Below are positions 26,973 through 35,269 of a stretch of 64,000 nucleotides of DNA, one piece after another (positions within the stretch are counted from its first letter, which is position 1; every line of letters starts with the position of its first letter). The position numbers were made by a program, and so were the translations under genes. The notes under the pieces are model-generated. The model was not told the DNA's origin. It saw only the letters and a list, made by a program, of their open reading frames with translations, and searched no databases. The DNA lies in assembly GCA_016125135.1 (NCBI GenBank), contig WGMJ01000003.1, positions 248,001-312,000 on the forward strand, in the 5' to 3' direction. Source of the stretch: Alphaproteobacteria bacterium. GTDB lineage: Bacteria; Pseudomonadota; Alphaproteobacteria; Micavibrionales; Micavibrionaceae.

Positions 26973-27053
26973 GGCTTTTTTCTTCAATGTTTTTGGTTGC
27001 GCTGCACAGTCCTGTATTGTGCCCCGCTATGGCTTCGCTGTAAACTCCCCGCC

Positions 27054-28985
27054 ATGACAATAGAAAAATTCCCGCCTGCAAATCATATTGCAAATAATGC
27101 TTATATTAACGCGCAAAGCTACGAGACGCTTTATGCACAATCGGTCAATGACCCCGAAAGCTTCTGGGCCGAACAAGCCAAGCGCCTGCACTGGGTGAAG
27201 CCACCGACAAAAATCAAGAATACGTCCTACAATTCCCCCGTTACGATTAAATGGTTCGAGGACGGCATTATCAACGCTTGTTACAACTGCGTTGACCGTC
27301 ACCTGCCCGTGCATGCTGGCCGCACAGCGCTGATTTGGGAAGGGGACGACCCGAAAGATAGCAAGCATATTACTTATGCAGAATTGAAAGACGAGGTGAG
27401 CAAAATTGCCAACGCGCTGAAAGAGCGCGGCGTGAAGAAGGGTGACCGCGTAACAATTTATATGCCGATGGTCGCTGAAGCGGTTTATGCAATGCTGGCT
27501 TGCGCGCGCATTGGCGCTGTGCATTCGGTTGTGTTCGGCGGCTTCTCGCCCGAGTCATTGCGTGACCGTATTTTGGATTGTGATAGTGAAGTTGTGATTA
27601 CAGCTGATGAAGGTTTACGCGGCGGCAAACCAATCCCGCTGAAAAAGAACACAGATGAAGCCCTGAAAGATTGCCCGAAAGTCAGCACTGTTTTTGTATT
27701 GAAGCGCACAGGTGGCGCAATTGATATGAAAGCGGGCCGTGATATCTGGTGGCATGAAAGTGTTGATAAACAAAGCGCTGATTGCCCTTGCGAAGATATG
27801 AACGCGGAAGACCCGCTCTTTATTCTTTACACCTCGGGCTCTACCGGTAAACCCAAGGGCGTATTGCACACCACCGCAGGTTATTTGCTTTATGCATCGC
27901 TCACCCATCAATGGGTGTTTGATTATAAAGACGGTGAAGTGTATTGGTGTACAGCTGATGTGGGCTGGGTAACAGGCCATTCATATATTGTTTACGGGCC
28001 ACTCGCGAACGCTGCCACATCGCTTGTATTTGAAGGTGTGCCGCAATACCCCGACTGGGGCCGCTTCTGGCAGGTTGTTGATAAGCACAAGGTCAATATT
28101 TTCTATACAGCACCAACCGCTATTCGCTCGTTGATCCGTGCGGGCGACGAGCATGTAACAAAAACGTCGCGTAAATCACTGCGCATTCTCGCGTCTGTGG
28201 GTGAGCCGATTAACCACGAAGCATGGCTTTGGTATTACAATATTGTTGGTGAGCAACGTTGTCCCGTCATTGATACATGGTGGCAAACAGAAACAGGCGG
28301 GCACCTGATTACACCGCTTCCCGGTGCAACAACACTCAAACCCGGCCTTGCGCAAAAGCCGTTCTTTGGTATTCAGCCAGCCCTTGTTGATAATGATGGC
28401 AAGCTGATTACTGACACTGAAGCCGAGGGCAATCTGGTGATCCTCGATAGCTGGCCGGGGCAAATGCGCACCGTGTTTCGTGACCATGAACGTTTCGAGC
28501 AAACTTATTTCTCGACATTCAAGGGTATGTATTTCTCGGGTGATGGCGCGCGCCGCGATGCTGAAGGCGATTACCAGATCACAGGCCGCGTGGATGATGT
28601 GATTAACGTTTCAGGCCACCGTTTTGGCACGGCGGAAATTGAAAGTGCGATTAACAGGCATGATGCCGTTTCAGAATCCGCCGTTGTGGGTTACCCGCAT
28701 GATCTGAAAGGGCAAGGTATTTACGCCTATGTGATTTTGAAAGAAGGCCAGGAAGTAAATGATAATGTGAAAGCGGAAATCACGAAAACGGTCCGCACTG
28801 TCATTGGCCCGATTGCCTCGCCCGATATTATCCACTTCACCCCCGGCCTGCCCAAAACCCGCTCGGGCAAGATTATGCGCCGTATTTTGCGCAAAATTGC
28901 CGCCAGCGAGCTGGAAAATCTGGGAGATACCTCTACCCTTGCTGATCCAGCTGTGGTAGATGAACTAATCAAGACAAGAAAATAG
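27054..28985 (+). CDS. acs: Acetyl-CoA synthetase (AMP-forming)
   Basis: This full-length enzyme of 643 residues makes acetyl-CoA from acetate, ATP and CoA. It has the adenylation P-loop [12 protein letters not shown], the WWQTETGG acyl-pocket motif, [10 protein letters not shown], and the C-terminal TRSGKIMRR containing the regulatory acetylated lysine. The ATG at 27054 fits the family N-terminus; the frame is open further upstream but overlaps the divergent methyltransferase. A module-array gene starts 11 bases after its stop, so the array may share its transcript. Confidence 0.96.
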   Translation: MTIEKFPPANHIANNAYINAQSYETLYAQSVNDPESFWAEQAKRLHWVKPPTKIKNTSYNSPVTIKWFEDGIINACYNCVDRHLPVHAGRTALIWEGDDPKDSKHITYAELKDEVSKIANALKERGVKKGDRVTIYMPMVAEAVYAMLACARIGAVHSVVFGGFSPESLRDRILDCDSEVVITADEGLRGGKPIPLKKNTDEALKDCPKVSTVFVLKRTGGAIDMKAGRDIWWHESVDKQSADCPCEDMNAEDPLFILYTSGSTGKPKGVLHTTAGYLLYASLTHQWVFDYKDGEVYWCTADVGWVTGHSYIVYGPLANAATSLVFEGVPQYPDWGRFWQVVDKHKVNIFYTAPTAIRSLIRAGDEHVTKTSRKSLRILASVGEPINHEAWLWYYNIVGEQRCPVIDTWWQTETGGHLITPLPGATTLKPGLAQKPFFGIQPALVDNDGKLITDTEAEGNLVILDSWPGQMRTVFRDHERFEQTYFSTFKGMYFSGDGARRDAEGDYQITGRVDDVINVSGHRFGTAEIESAINRHDAVSESAVVGYPHDLKGQGIYAYVILKEGQEVNDNVKAEITKTVRTVIGPIASPDIIHFTPGLPKTRSGKIMRRILRKIAASELENLGDTSTLADPAVVDELIKTRK

Positions 28986-28996
28986 GGAGAAAAGAA

Positions 28997-29218
28997 ATGC
29001 AACAATTTGTAGTCACCCGTAAAAACATGATGGAAAGCATTAATGATGCTGAAGCGGATACGCTAAAGGATAGCTTTCAAAAAGCCGGTACAGTTAACTT
29101 TGTATTGCTGACCAATGGCGGCTCAATGCTTGTAGAAGCTGAGAACATAGAAGAAGTTGAAAATGTAATGGGTGACAAATACAGCGTATTTATTTCAACA
29201 GAATATAACCCGGCATAA
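28997..29218 (+). CDS. Single-module array protein 1
   Basis: This 73-residue protein is one copy of an unrecognised module: strand QQFVVTRK, helix with TLKDSFQKAG, strands FVLLTN and SMLVEA, helix EEVENVMG, strand DKYSVFIS. The predicted order beta-alpha-beta-beta-alpha-beta suggests a ferredoxin-like fold, as in peptidase I9 propeptide inhibitors, though similarity to that family is topological only. AGGGAGAAAAGAA precedes the ATG, 11 bases after acs. It is the first of seven consecutive module genes. Confidence 0.75.
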   Translation: MQQFVVTRKNMMESINDAEADTLKDSFQKAGTVNFVLLTNGGSMLVEAENIEEVENVMGDKYSVFISTEYNPA

Positions 29219-29223
29219 CTGAA

Positions 29224-29583
29224 ATGCAAAAACTAACAAAACGCAGGCAATTACTTGAGCCAGTTGATACCTCTCGGATATCTACAACAAAAACTTCTAC
29301 GCCTGTTGTAGAAACACTGACGAGAAGACGGCAATTATTAGAAACGGCCAGCGCCCCAAGTGCGGAACCCAACCGCTTTAATTTGCAGCGACCCGATGTC
29401 AGCCGCATCAGCGAGAGGGCAGGGAAGCGCCTCACCAGTATTTTTGCGGCGAACAATATTGAAACAATCGTTGCCTCACGTTACAGCTGGGCTATAGAAA
29501 CGAGCCTGGATATGAATGAGGTTGCAAAACTTGTTGGCAGAACCTATGTGGTTGGCCCTTACGCCACCATGAAATGCAGCTAA
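29224..29583 (+). CDS. Module array protein 2 with repeated N-terminal motif
   Basis: This 119-residue protein has a C-terminal half (about 58-118) that carries the array module from its first helix onward (ISERAGKRLTSIFAANNIE, then AIETSL, then VAKLVGRTYVVGPY). The N-terminal half lacks the first strand and instead has two copies of a short motif, TKRRQLLEPV and TRRRQLLETA, about 27 residues apart. It starts 5 bases after the preceding stop without a clear ribosome binding site, so translational coupling is likely. Confidence 0.7.
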   Translation: MQKLTKRRQLLEPVDTSRISTTKTSTPVVETLTRRRQLLETASAPSAEPNRFNLQRPDVSRISERAGKRLTSIFAANNIETIVASRYSWAIETSLDMNEVAKLVGRTYVVGPYATMKCS

Positions 29584-29611
29584 ACCAAGGGCTTTTGCCA
29601 GAATTTCATAA

Positions 29612-29641
29612 TTGACAGAATGATGCTCCCTCCCCTATAAC
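29612..29641 (+). promoter_or_regulatory. Internal array promoter 1
   Basis: TTGACA (29612-29617), an 18-base spacer, then TATAAC (29636-29641). The sequence around the -35 (AATTGACAGAAT) is repeated at the second internal promoter 808 bases downstream. Confidence 0.7.
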
Positions 29642-29665
29642 ACACTATATAAGCATGAGGAAAAA

Positions 29666-30412
29666 ATGTTCCCAGAAAAACTGTTTATATTTGTTATTGC
29701 CAGTAAGCAGAAAACGCCCATCCCGGATGATGCAAGGCAACTGTTAGCCTCTAGATTGACGGATAACGAAGTTGCCATTCGAGTTAATAACAGCACGGGG
29801 CTGACTGTGCAGGCAGCGGAACTGACAAAAGACGAGTTGGCGGCGCTGGCGGGGGCAGAATTTACAGTGACCAGCTACGATGAAATGATGCTGGAAAACA
29901 TGCAGAGAGTCCGGAACGTATTTACCGTTGAGCGTGCAGTTTCAGGTGCTGATTTCGATTTTAAAGACCTTGTCCACCTCAACAAGACTTTTTGTGATGT
30001 GCAGGCAACATTCAAAGGCGACACAAAATCATCTGCAACGATTGAAGTAGCAATTGATAAAGATGCACTAGAATCAGCCTTGGGCGCAGATTACAAAGCA
30101 ACACTGGTAAAAAGTTACAGGCTTCTGGACATCGTTGCAGAGCATGCAGAAGCAGAGGTGGCCGGAAATAACCCGACCACACAGGCCGCGCCGGAGAAAC
30201 ACCTTTATACTATCTGCCGACCAAACGGGGACGAGATTGCCCCTACAGAACAAACACGCCTGACGCAGATTTTCAGCGCGCATAATATTGCCCCCTTTGA
30301 GGAATCGACCCGCGCCTACGCCGTTGAAAGCGCTTTGAGCCGCGATGATATCTCGAACCTTATCGGTGGCTCCTATATGGTGACAGGCTACCAAACGCTG
30401 AAACACTGCTAA
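29666..30412 (+). CDS. Three-module array protein 3
   Basis: This 248-residue protein contains three successive modules: about 5-76, 84-155 and 176-248. The third is closest to the consensus (LTQIFSAHNIAPFEESTRAYAVE ... NLIGGSYMVTGY, interrupted here). The first two have diverged, with the middle one losing the NNI motif. Modules are joined by short linkers, so each is probably a separate small domain. ATGAGGAAAAA precedes the ATG, and its own promoter lies just upstream. No signal peptide or membrane segment. Confidence 0.75.
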   Translation: MFPEKLFIFVIASKQKTPIPDDARQLLASRLTDNEVAIRVNNSTGLTVQAAELTKDELAALAGAEFTVTSYDEMMLENMQRVRNVFTVERAVSGADFDFKDLVHLNKTFCDVQATFKGDTKSSATIEVAIDKDALESALGADYKATLVKSYRLLDIVAEHAEAEVAGNNPTTQAAPEKHLYTICRPNGDEIAPTEQTRLTQIFSAHNIAPFEESTRAYAVESALSRDDISNLIGGSYMVTGYQTLKHC

Positions 30413-30419
30413 ATTTCAA

Positions 30420-30449
30420 TTGACAGAATTGTGCCTGCGGGCCTATAAA
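30420..30449 (+). promoter_or_regulatory. Internal array promoter 2
   Basis: TTGACA (30420-30425), an 18-base spacer, then TATAAA (30444-30449). It shares AATTGACAGAAT and the spacing with internal promoter 1, as if promoter and module gene were copied together. Confidence 0.7.
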
Positions 30450-30477
30450 AACGCTGAACATGGGTGAGGTAAAAAAC

Positions 30478-30705
30478 ATGAAAAATACGGCTTTTATTAT
30501 TACGCCAACAGAGCGCGGCACAAAATTTTCTGATGACGAGAGGGAATCGCTTCTTGAAGTTTTCGAGGCGAATAACATACAGGTGCCGGAAATTACTTCG
30601 CGCGCTTTGGCGGTTTCGACAAAATTAAATCAGGCCCAGCTTTCAAGCTTTGTTGGCTCTGAATATGATGTGCGCCTTTATCAAGGTTTAAAAATTAATA
30701 TATAA
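30478..30705 (+). CDS. Single-module array protein 4
   Basis: This protein of 75 residues is one near-consensus module: strand AFIITPT, helix SLLEVFEANNIQVPEI, strand RALAVST, helix QAQLSSFVG, strand YDVRLYQG. ATG 30478 is preferred over ATG 30460 because GTGAGGT lies about 8 bases before it. It follows internal promoter 2, so it may be expressed separately from the upstream genes. Confidence 0.75.
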   Translation: MKNTAFIITPTERGTKFSDDERESLLEVFEANNIQVPEITSRALAVSTKLNQAQLSSFVGSEYDVRLYQGLKINI

Positions 30706-30724
30706 AACGAAAAAGGGAGAGAAA

Positions 30725-31195
30725 ATGAGCCAGATTTACGTGCAGCGTAAAGGCTTTGATAAGCTGAATGACGAGCAAACACAGACTTTGAAAGATGCTT
30801 TTGAAGCAGCGGGATTTTTTGTTGTCGATATCAGCCCCCTTTCCAGCTCTTTTATTATCACAGGCGATATAGAGAAGGATGCCGCAGCCGTTCAGGAAAT
30901 TGTCGGCGATCAATTCCGTGTTTATCCGCGCACAAATTATGATTTAATCCCGACTGAAGCTGCAACTGCACTTGTCGTTATAAAAAGCGAGCAACAAGAT
31001 GAGGGCGCGCGTAGCAGATTTTCAACGTCTGAAAAAATTGTTCTCGCCAAGCTGTTTAATGAAAACAATATAAAGGTTGTCGAGGATCTTTCACATACAT
31101 TGACTATTGCTGCAAAAGATCACACACAAGAAAGTGCGCAAGCGGTTGTAGGAGGAAAATATATTGTCCTGCCCTATGACAGGAGAATGGCATGA
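30725..31195 (+). CDS. Two-module array protein 5
   Basis: This 156-residue protein holds two modules (about 1-76 and 80-156). Module one begins QIYVQRKGFDKLND, very like the first gene of the array (QQFVVTRKNMMESIND), so these two probably share a recent origin. Module two is near consensus (LAKLFNENNIKVVEDL, VVGGKYIVLPY). AAAGGGAGAGAAA precedes the ATG. Its stop overlaps the next ATG by 4 bases. Confidence 0.75.
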   Translation: MSQIYVQRKGFDKLNDEQTQTLKDAFEAAGFFVVDISPLSSSFIITGDIEKDAAAVQEIVGDQFRVYPRTNYDLIPTEAATALVVIKSEQQDEGARSRFSTSEKIVLAKLFNENNIKVVEDLSHTLTIAAKDHTQESAQAVVGGKYIVLPYDRRMA

Positions 31196-31428
31196 GCCTT
31201 AAACCCGCATTTCTGGTTGTACTGAAAGAAAGTGGTGGCGAGATTACGGACGCGCACCATTCAAAGCTTTCGCGTATTTTTACAAACCTGAATATCGAAC
31301 TTGTTGAAAACGGCAAACGCGCACTGGGTGTTGTGTCACACGGTGCGACAACAATAGAGGCCCTGCAGGAAGAAATTGGGGACACCTTTGGCGTACACCC
31401 ATATGAAGGCGCAGAAATAAATATATAA
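31192..31428 (+). CDS. Single-module array protein 6
   Basis: This 78-residue protein is one module: strand AFLVVLKES, helix HSKLSRIFTNLNIELVENG, strand ALGVVS, helix ALQEEIGD, strand FGVHPYEG. Its opening F-L-V-V-L-K-E-S is the part most like peptidase inhibitor I9 domains. ACAGGAGAATGGC precedes the ATG, which overlaps the upstream stop (ATGA). Confidence 0.75.
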   Translation: MSLKPAFLVVLKESGGEITDAHHSKLSRIFTNLNIELVENGKRALGVVSHGATTIEALQEEIGDTFGVHPYEGAEINI

Positions 31429-31432
31429 CCCC

Positions 31433-31816
31433 ATGCGCAGATTTATCGCCACCGCAAAACCAGAAACGCTGGCCCGTGTGTTCCAGCAGGCGGAGGCCAT
31501 AAAGATCGAGAATATGTTGCTTGATGTTATAGCGCCTGATGCAGAAACCGTACAAAAAGCCCTTGGCGATGGTTATGAAGTTTCGCCCGCCTTCGGATTT
31601 CTAGATGCTGCGGATGAAGGCAAAGCGCCGTATTTTGTTTTAACGCGCGATGCACGTCGCTTTGATGATGACGAGAAAACAAAACTTGCACAAATCTTCA
31701 CTGACAACAACATACCCGTAGAAGAAACGGGTAGCCGCCTATTCGCTGTAATGGCCGAAAGTCAGGAGCATGTCGAAAAACTTGTCGGCGAACGCTATAT
31801 CGTAAAGCCTGTTTAA
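31433..31816 (+). CDS. Two-module array protein 7
   Basis: This 127-residue protein has a shortened first module (about 1-57) in which the first strand and helix are compressed. The second is a near-perfect consensus module (about 62-127: YFVLTRD, LAQIFTDNNIPVEETGSR, FAVMAE, VEKLVGERYIVKPV). It starts 4 bases after the previous stop. It is the last array gene and ends 32 bases before the convergent putative metallopeptidase gene. No clear terminator is seen between them. Confidence 0.75.
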   Translation: MRRFIATAKPETLARVFQQAEAIKIENMLLDVIAPDAETVQKALGDGYEVSPAFGFLDAADEGKAPYFVLTRDARRFDDDEKTKLAQIFTDNNIPVEETGSRLFAVMAESQEHVEKLVGERYIVKPV

Positions 31817-31848
31817 ATGAAACATAGAGATATTGTTATGTGTAAAGA

Positions 31849-33675
31849 TCACACACCAAGATCTTGCAGCGTTTTTGTATAGGCGGAATGCTGTGGGTTT
31901 TGTATAGACAAATCCGATAGCGCTTTTTCAAGTTTGCCCAAAACAACGTCAGGCGATAGGCCATATAGATAACTTCCTTTCATAGGGAGTTGATCAAGTG
32001 GCATTTCGCTGCCTTCAAGCATATCAGGGAACGATGTAAGCGCCATGATAAGCTCCATCGTTTCAGGATCGTTAATAATGGCCTGCCATTTCTCTTGAAA
32101 ATCGGGGCCGTTGATGAACGCGGCAAAAGGCCCTTCATAACCCGCTTGGCTTGTTAGCGTTGAAAGAAACACATGGGCCTTGGCAGCGGCAGTCGCCCTA
32201 TTAAAAACCTCTCTCGTTTCCTGCGGCGATCTTTGACCATCCGGCCCGTTGCTGCCATAATCCGTATAGCTATATTCTGCTTCATAATAAATTTCGTATT
32301 CGTTAGTTGTAAAGGCGGCAGCCATGCCCGTATCTTGCCACTCTGCTGCCACCTCTTTTGATTCAGCAGAAACAGTAGAAGCCGCTTCCATATGGCCGGT
32401 CAACCCTTGCTCACGCTCTTCATATGCAAGCCTTCTTATAGTTTCTATGCGCATCGATATTTCCGATGTTTTGGCACCCGCCTCGATAAGCTTTAGCCAG
32501 AGTAACTTCCTGAGCGGTTCTTCCGAGTCACGGAAGTTGGCATAGAACTTCTTTAATTTCGGGTCATTATCATCACGCACATGTGTCAATTCATGTGCAA
32601 GCGCTGCGACCTCTTCTGTGTGGGAATTGAACCCGCGAAATGCGCCGTGCTCGTCTCTCACTACAAGCATATACACTTCCCTGGCATTCGGATCGTAAGC
32701 CGCTAGTGCGCCACCAATCTTTAATGTGTCCACATACTCTGGTGTTACAACCTTCAGAATAATCGGAACATTTGCCCTATGGGCGAATATAAGCCTGTCA
32801 AAACCATCGGCCGTGCGACCAACAGCGCTCATAAGGCTCTGAAGATATGGTATGCCCTCAGGTCCCGCTTCGGGAAGCGTCCTTACAAGATTTGATGAAT
32901 TCCTCGCGACATGAAGCAACAAGATTTCTTTTGATTCTATTGCCCACAAATCTTCCGAGTAAACTTTTGCCTCTGCATTAATCGCACCGGAGTCAAGAAG
33001 TGCTACAAGTCTTTCTGGCACGCTCACTTGATAATCAGGCGCAATAACGTCAAATTTCAGATGTGGCAGAACAGCGTCATCTTTATCGAGGAATTCTTTA
33101 AAAGACCTTAGATGCCATTCCAGCTTGGAGATACTGCCAGAAACATCTGATTTTCTGCGATCACGGTCGCGGAAATCATCTGCGCTCTTATCTATGGCTT
33201 TTTGTATTTCGGAATATTCTTCGGTCTTGTAAATTCTGGCAAAAGCTGTTTCAAGCTCTTCTGAAATGCGGATTATACTCTCTTTTGCTTCAGCAAATTC
33301 TTCTTTTTGTAAATCTTCAAAATCCGTAATGCCGTATCTTTCATACAGAAGGGGCATTGGGTCCCATTTTTCAAGATCTGCTTTCGTTACAAAAGCAGGG
33401 CGCGCGGGTAATGCGAGAATATCCTGCAGGTCCTGTAAAAATGATTCCGGCAGGGCCAGATTATTAAGGCTTGCTTGGAATGCGCGGTATTTTTCCTGCT
33501 CTGCCTCCTGCTCACTTTCAAGTTGTTCTCGCTGAGATAAGAGGCGGTTTTTTTCTCCCTCACCACGCGCCGCATAATCACGCATTTTGCGGACAAGCTC
33601 ATGGCGATTTATGACCGTCATCGTAACGCCATCATGAACCCTATCGAAAAAGCTGGATATGCCTTCATCAACCAT
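31849..33675 (-). CDS. Putative zinc metallopeptidase with coiled-coil N-terminus
   Basis: This 608-residue protein has a charged coiled-coil region (about 25-75 and 120-200) and a middle domain. It then has a zincin motif, AHELTHVRDD, with H361, E362 and H365 as the expected zinc ligands and catalytic acid. A third ligand could be Glu398 (LIEAGA, 33 residues on) or one near 430, as in gluzincins. The C-terminal third is helical. There is no signal peptide, so it acts in the cytoplasm or is exported by another route. It resembles uncharacterised putative metallopeptidases rather than a known housekeeping family. It is a reasonable candidate secretion substrate. Confidence 0.75.
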   Translation of the reverse strand: MVDEGISSFFDRVHDGVTMTVINRHELVRKMRDYAARGEGEKNRLLSQREQLESEQEAEQEKYRAFQASLNNLALPESFLQDLQDILALPARPAFVTKADLEKWDPMPLLYERYGITDFEDLQKEEFAEAKESIIRISEELETAFARIYKTEEYSEIQKAIDKSADDFRDRDRRKSDVSGSISKLEWHLRSFKEFLDKDDAVLPHLKFDVIAPDYQVSVPERLVALLDSGAINAEAKVYSEDLWAIESKEILLLHVARNSSNLVRTLPEAGPEGIPYLQSLMSAVGRTADGFDRLIFAHRANVPIILKVVTPEYVDTLKIGGALAAYDPNAREVYMLVVRDEHGAFRGFNSHTEEVAALAHELTHVRDDNDPKLKKFYANFRDSEEPLRKLLWLKLIEAGAKTSEISMRIETIRRLAYEEREQGLTGHMEAASTVSAESKEVAAEWQDTGMAAAFTTNEYEIYYEAEYSYTDYGSNGPDGQRSPQETREVFNRATAAAKAHVFLSTLTSQAGYEGPFAAFINGPDFQEKWQAIINDPETMELIMALTSFPDMLEGSEMPLDQLPMKGSYLYGLSPDVVLGKLEKALSDLSIQNPQHSAYTKTLQDLGV

Positions 33676-33714
33676 AAGGCAATATTAGCTATAATATGTT
33701 AATCTTTGGTGTTT

Positions 33715-34338
33715 TTACGCGCTATTTAAGTTGGTTAGCTCGGCGATGAGTTGGCGCAATTCCTCGATTCCCTGCGCTTTTTGGCTGCTAACGGGGTAAA
33801 CGCTCGGGAAAACAGCAGCAAACTGGCCAATTTCGGCCTCGGTGGCTTCTGTCACCTCCTTCAGGCCTTTAGCGGACACAGCATCACATTTCGTAAGAAT
33901 TACGCGGATCGAAACGCCCGTTTTGTTTAGTAGCTTTAAAATTTCACGGTCAGTATCCTTCAGCCCGTGACGGGCATCGACCAGTAATAACACGGCACGC
34001 AAAGTCGGGCGGCCCTTGAGGTAAGAAACAATCAGCTCATCCCATTCAGCGCGTTCGGTTTTTGAAATGCGCGCAAAGCCATAGCCCGGCATATCGACCA
34101 GATAAAAACTCTCAGCCAGTAAAAAGAAATTCAGCTGCGAGGTCCGCCCCGGCATGCTTGATGTGCGCGCGAGTGCCTTGCGGTTTGTAAGCGCGTTGAT
34201 GAGTGATGATTTTCCAACATTCGACCGGCCAGCAAAAGCGACCTCAGGCAAACGATGCTCGAACACAGGCATTTGCTCCATTGTGGCAACGCCCGCCACA
34301 AAGTCACACTGACCGAGGAAAAGTTTATTTGTGTTCAT
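33715..34338 (-). CDS. engB: Ribosome biogenesis GTPase EngB/YsxC
   Basis: This 207-residue GTPase is needed for large ribosomal subunit assembly. G1 GRSNVGKSS (about 37-45), the conserved PGRTSQLNFF after switch I, G3 DMPGYG (about 79-84), G4 TKCD (about 148-151) and a G5 VSS are all present. engB usually follows yidC in alphaproteobacteria; here a J-domain gene lies between them. Confidence 0.95.
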   Translation of the reverse strand: MNTNKLFLGQCDFVAGVATMEQMPVFEHRLPEVAFAGRSNVGKSSLINALTNRKALARTSSMPGRTSQLNFFLLAESFYLVDMPGYGFARISKTERAEWDELIVSYLKGRPTLRAVLLLVDARHGLKDTDREILKLLNKTGVSIRVILTKCDAVSAKGLKEVTEATEAEIGQFAAVFPSVYPVSSQKAQGIEELRQLIAELTNLNSA

Positions 34339-34389
34339 GGCTTTTGTTTAACACACAGGCACGGAAAGGCCCAGATAATTCATAGCCCG

Positions 34390-35214
34390 TTAATTTGGCG
34401 ATTGCTGCTTATAATGCATTTGATGGGCAAATTCAAAACGCTTGCGGTCAACGCCCGCAGTTGAAGGGAAAAGGGCTTGCACAGCACCACGGCCACAGGC
34501 AAGTGTCGCAACGGTCGCCACCCAGAAAGCGCCTGCTTTAACAGCACCCGCCGCACCCTCATCTGGCAGCATATTGTGCAGACTAAAAGCCGTTAAGGCG
34601 ATGGCCGCACTCACACCTATTACACGCTGGTCGGCCAGAAAATTCCAATTATCTTTAATGCTGCGGCCTTTTTTGTAACACTGACTGAGTGTAAGCATAA
34701 AGCGTACATAGTCTTGGTGAAGTGCACGGTTAACTTTATTATCGATGCCTTCAAACTCAAATTGTCGCGAAACACCAAGCCGCGCCATTTCACGCTCAAA
34801 GCCGGAAATCTTATTGAAGATAAACGTCACGCGCGCCTTCAGTTGCGCAGGTGTTTCACGCTGATGTTCGTTTTGGCGCGAAGACGTGCGGGAGCTGCCA
34901 CTTGCGCTTGTTCTCTGTTGTGTATTGGCTGCTGGCCTGGGCGGCTGGTGCTGTTGCCGCATTGGTTGTCTACGCGCCTCTTCGTCCCATATATGTTCGG
35001 GATCACCCGGGCTTAGACGCTCCTTATCCAGAAACGTATATGCTTCGGAAACGGCCTTAAATTTCTCTTCACGTCTGTCGCGCTCTGCTTTCGGTAGACC
35101 CGCAAAAGTGTCCGGATGATTTTCAGCAGAAAGCTTACGAAACGCACGGCGCACATCGTCCCATGAGGCGCGTTCGGGAAGCTCCAAAATTGAATGTGGT
35201 GATGGTCTTGGCAT
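34390..35214 (-). CDS. J-domain (DnaJ-like) protein
   Basis: This protein of about 274 residues begins with a J domain (about 5-70) containing the HPD signature (ENHPDTF), which stimulates Hsp70 ATPase. A Gln/Arg/Ser-rich linker (about 80-120) and a helical region follow. Two probable membrane segments lie at about 198-215 and 220-240. It is not a canonical DnaJ, as zinc-finger and G/F regions are absent. ATG 35214 is chosen; an upstream in-frame TTG at 35250 coincides with a -35 box. It sits between yidC and engB. Confidence 0.82.
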   Translation of the reverse strand: MPRPSPHSILELPERASWDDVRRAFRKLSAENHPDTFAGLPKAERDRREEKFKAVSEAYTFLDKERLSPGDPEHIWDEEARRQPMRQQHQPPRPAANTQQRTSASGSSRTSSRQNEHQRETPAQLKARVTFIFNKISGFEREMARLGVSRQFEFEGIDNKVNRALHQDYVRFMLTLSQCYKKGRSIKDNWNFLADQRVIGVSAAIALTAFSLHNMLPDEGAAGAVKAGAFWVATVATLACGRGAVQALFPSTAGVDRKRFEFAHQMHYKQQSPN

Positions 35215-35219
35215 GGCCG

Positions 35220-35250
35220 TGTTTATGCCAGAAACCATACAATATGTCAA
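35220..35250 (-). promoter_or_regulatory. Sigma-70 type promoter of the J-domain gene
   Basis: On the minus strand TTGACA (35250-35245), a 17-base spacer, then CATAAA ending near 35222. The start codon at 35214 is only about 7 bases beyond the -10 box, so the message would be leaderless or nearly so. Confidence 0.65.
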
Positions 35251-35269
35251 ATATTAATTGTCGAGGCCT

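Noticed and set aside
26583-27053. Open frame extending acetyl-CoA synthetase 157 codons upstream
   Set aside because: It lies on the opposite strand of the TylF-like gene, shows no homology to the Acs N-terminus, and the ATG at 27054 matches the family start.
28997-31816. Calling the module array peptidase inhibitor I9 proteins
   Set aside because: Only predicted topology and a short strand resemble I9; no conserved inhibitor motif could be shown, so it is kept as a hypothesis.
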